Shown in pieces: positions 63,904 to 64,000 of a stretch of DNA of 64,000 nucleotides. Positions within the stretch are counted from its first letter, which is position 1; each line of letters opens with the position of its first letter. Both the position numbers and the translations under genes were made by a program. The notes under the pieces are model-generated. The model searched no databases, had not been told where the DNA came from, and saw only the letters and a program-made list of their open reading frames with translations. Source of the DNA: Flavobacteriaceae bacterium (GTDB lineage: Bacteria; Bacteroidota; Bacteroidia; Flavobacteriales; Flavobacteriaceae); assembly GCA_016780065.1 (NCBI GenBank), contig JADHML010000001.1:82747-146746 (forward strand). Reading direction: 5' to 3'.

Positions 63904-64000
63904 AGTATTTTTATTTATTAAGTAGTAGTTTCGTGCTAAGATTCAGTCATGATTCAAAAGTAATGGATTTATGTATTTCTTGAAAAACAGATTATATTTT

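Noticed and set aside
1-64000. Insertion sequences, prophage, integrase or attachment sites
   Set aside because: No transposase, integrase, recombinase or terminal inverted repeats were seen; the two tRNA genes have no adjacent integrase or visible duplicated 3' ends.
63904-64000. Possible gene start at the right edge
   Set aside because: 97 AT-rich bases with no ORF, RNA structure or family motif that I can support.

Overview
The window looks like a chromosomal segment of a marine-type member of the Bacteroidota, class Flavobacteriia. The reasons are the TAnnTTTG promoter boxes (several with TTTG 18-21 nt upstream), weak ribosome binding sites, the coaX / outer-membrane protein / TPR / lptC / CNNM / ppiD gene order, a split metH, and a DnaG whose zinc ligands are replaced. 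Almost all of the 64 kb is tightly packed housekeeping DNA. I see no insertion sequence, prophage or rRNA.

Layout. (1) 1-8154, minus strand: an overlapping operon for arsenosugar synthesis (AhpD-like protein, ArsS radical SAM, TIGR04282 glycosyltransferase, purine nucleoside phosphorylase, ArsM). It continues without a break into a DUF547 protein, a flavin oxidoreductase, a polyferredoxin membrane protein and two family-2 glycosyltransferases. (2) 8217-17068: fbp, tRNA-Phe, then the plus-strand coaX-to-ppiD block, including lptC. (3) 17069-21178: an isolated Cas9 islet. (4) 21179-38506: DUF456, a lipoprotein, ruvC, hemW, an M20 dipeptidase, tRNA-Leu, waaA, an aminotransferase, fabD, a 2TM-DHFR fusion, thyA, a nucleoside transporter, a bifunctional nuclease, etfAB, pdhB, a membrane pyrophosphatase and a deoxynucleoside kinase. 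(5) 38700-49616: an outer-membrane protein, then a methionine/SAM operon (metK, metY, metX, osmC-like, metZ, metH in two pieces, metF) behind a SAM-II-like leader. (6) 50183-54222: a phenylalanine/tyrosine operon behind a Phe/Tyr-rich leader peptide and attenuator. (7) 54259-63903: rsgA, dtd, mazG, aroA, queA, rlmN, a prenyl synthase, dnaG, a NarL-type regulator with a changed phosphorylation site, and nadE.

The most unusual item is the Cas9 islet. It holds a full-length 1145-codon type II-C-like cas9 with no interruptions. By motif alignment the RuvC-I Asp is Thr8, the RuvC-II Glu is Tyr569, and the HNH Asp and Asn are Val647 and Lys671. Both nuclease sites should therefore be dead, while the bridge helix, the HNH and RuvC-III folds and the C-terminal region are kept. 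Just upstream, on the opposite strand, is a compact tracrRNA-like gene (anti-repeat, AAGGC..GCC nexus, short hairpin, terminator). Just downstream are two copies of a 15-nt element 74 nt apart whose 5' end can pair with that anti-repeat. There is no cas1, cas2 or ordinary array in the window. The islet looks like a self-contained, naturally nuclease-dead Cas9 with its own RNAs, possibly repurposed for RNA-guided binding or regulation. That function is inference; the motif losses and the RNA pairing are visible in the sequence.
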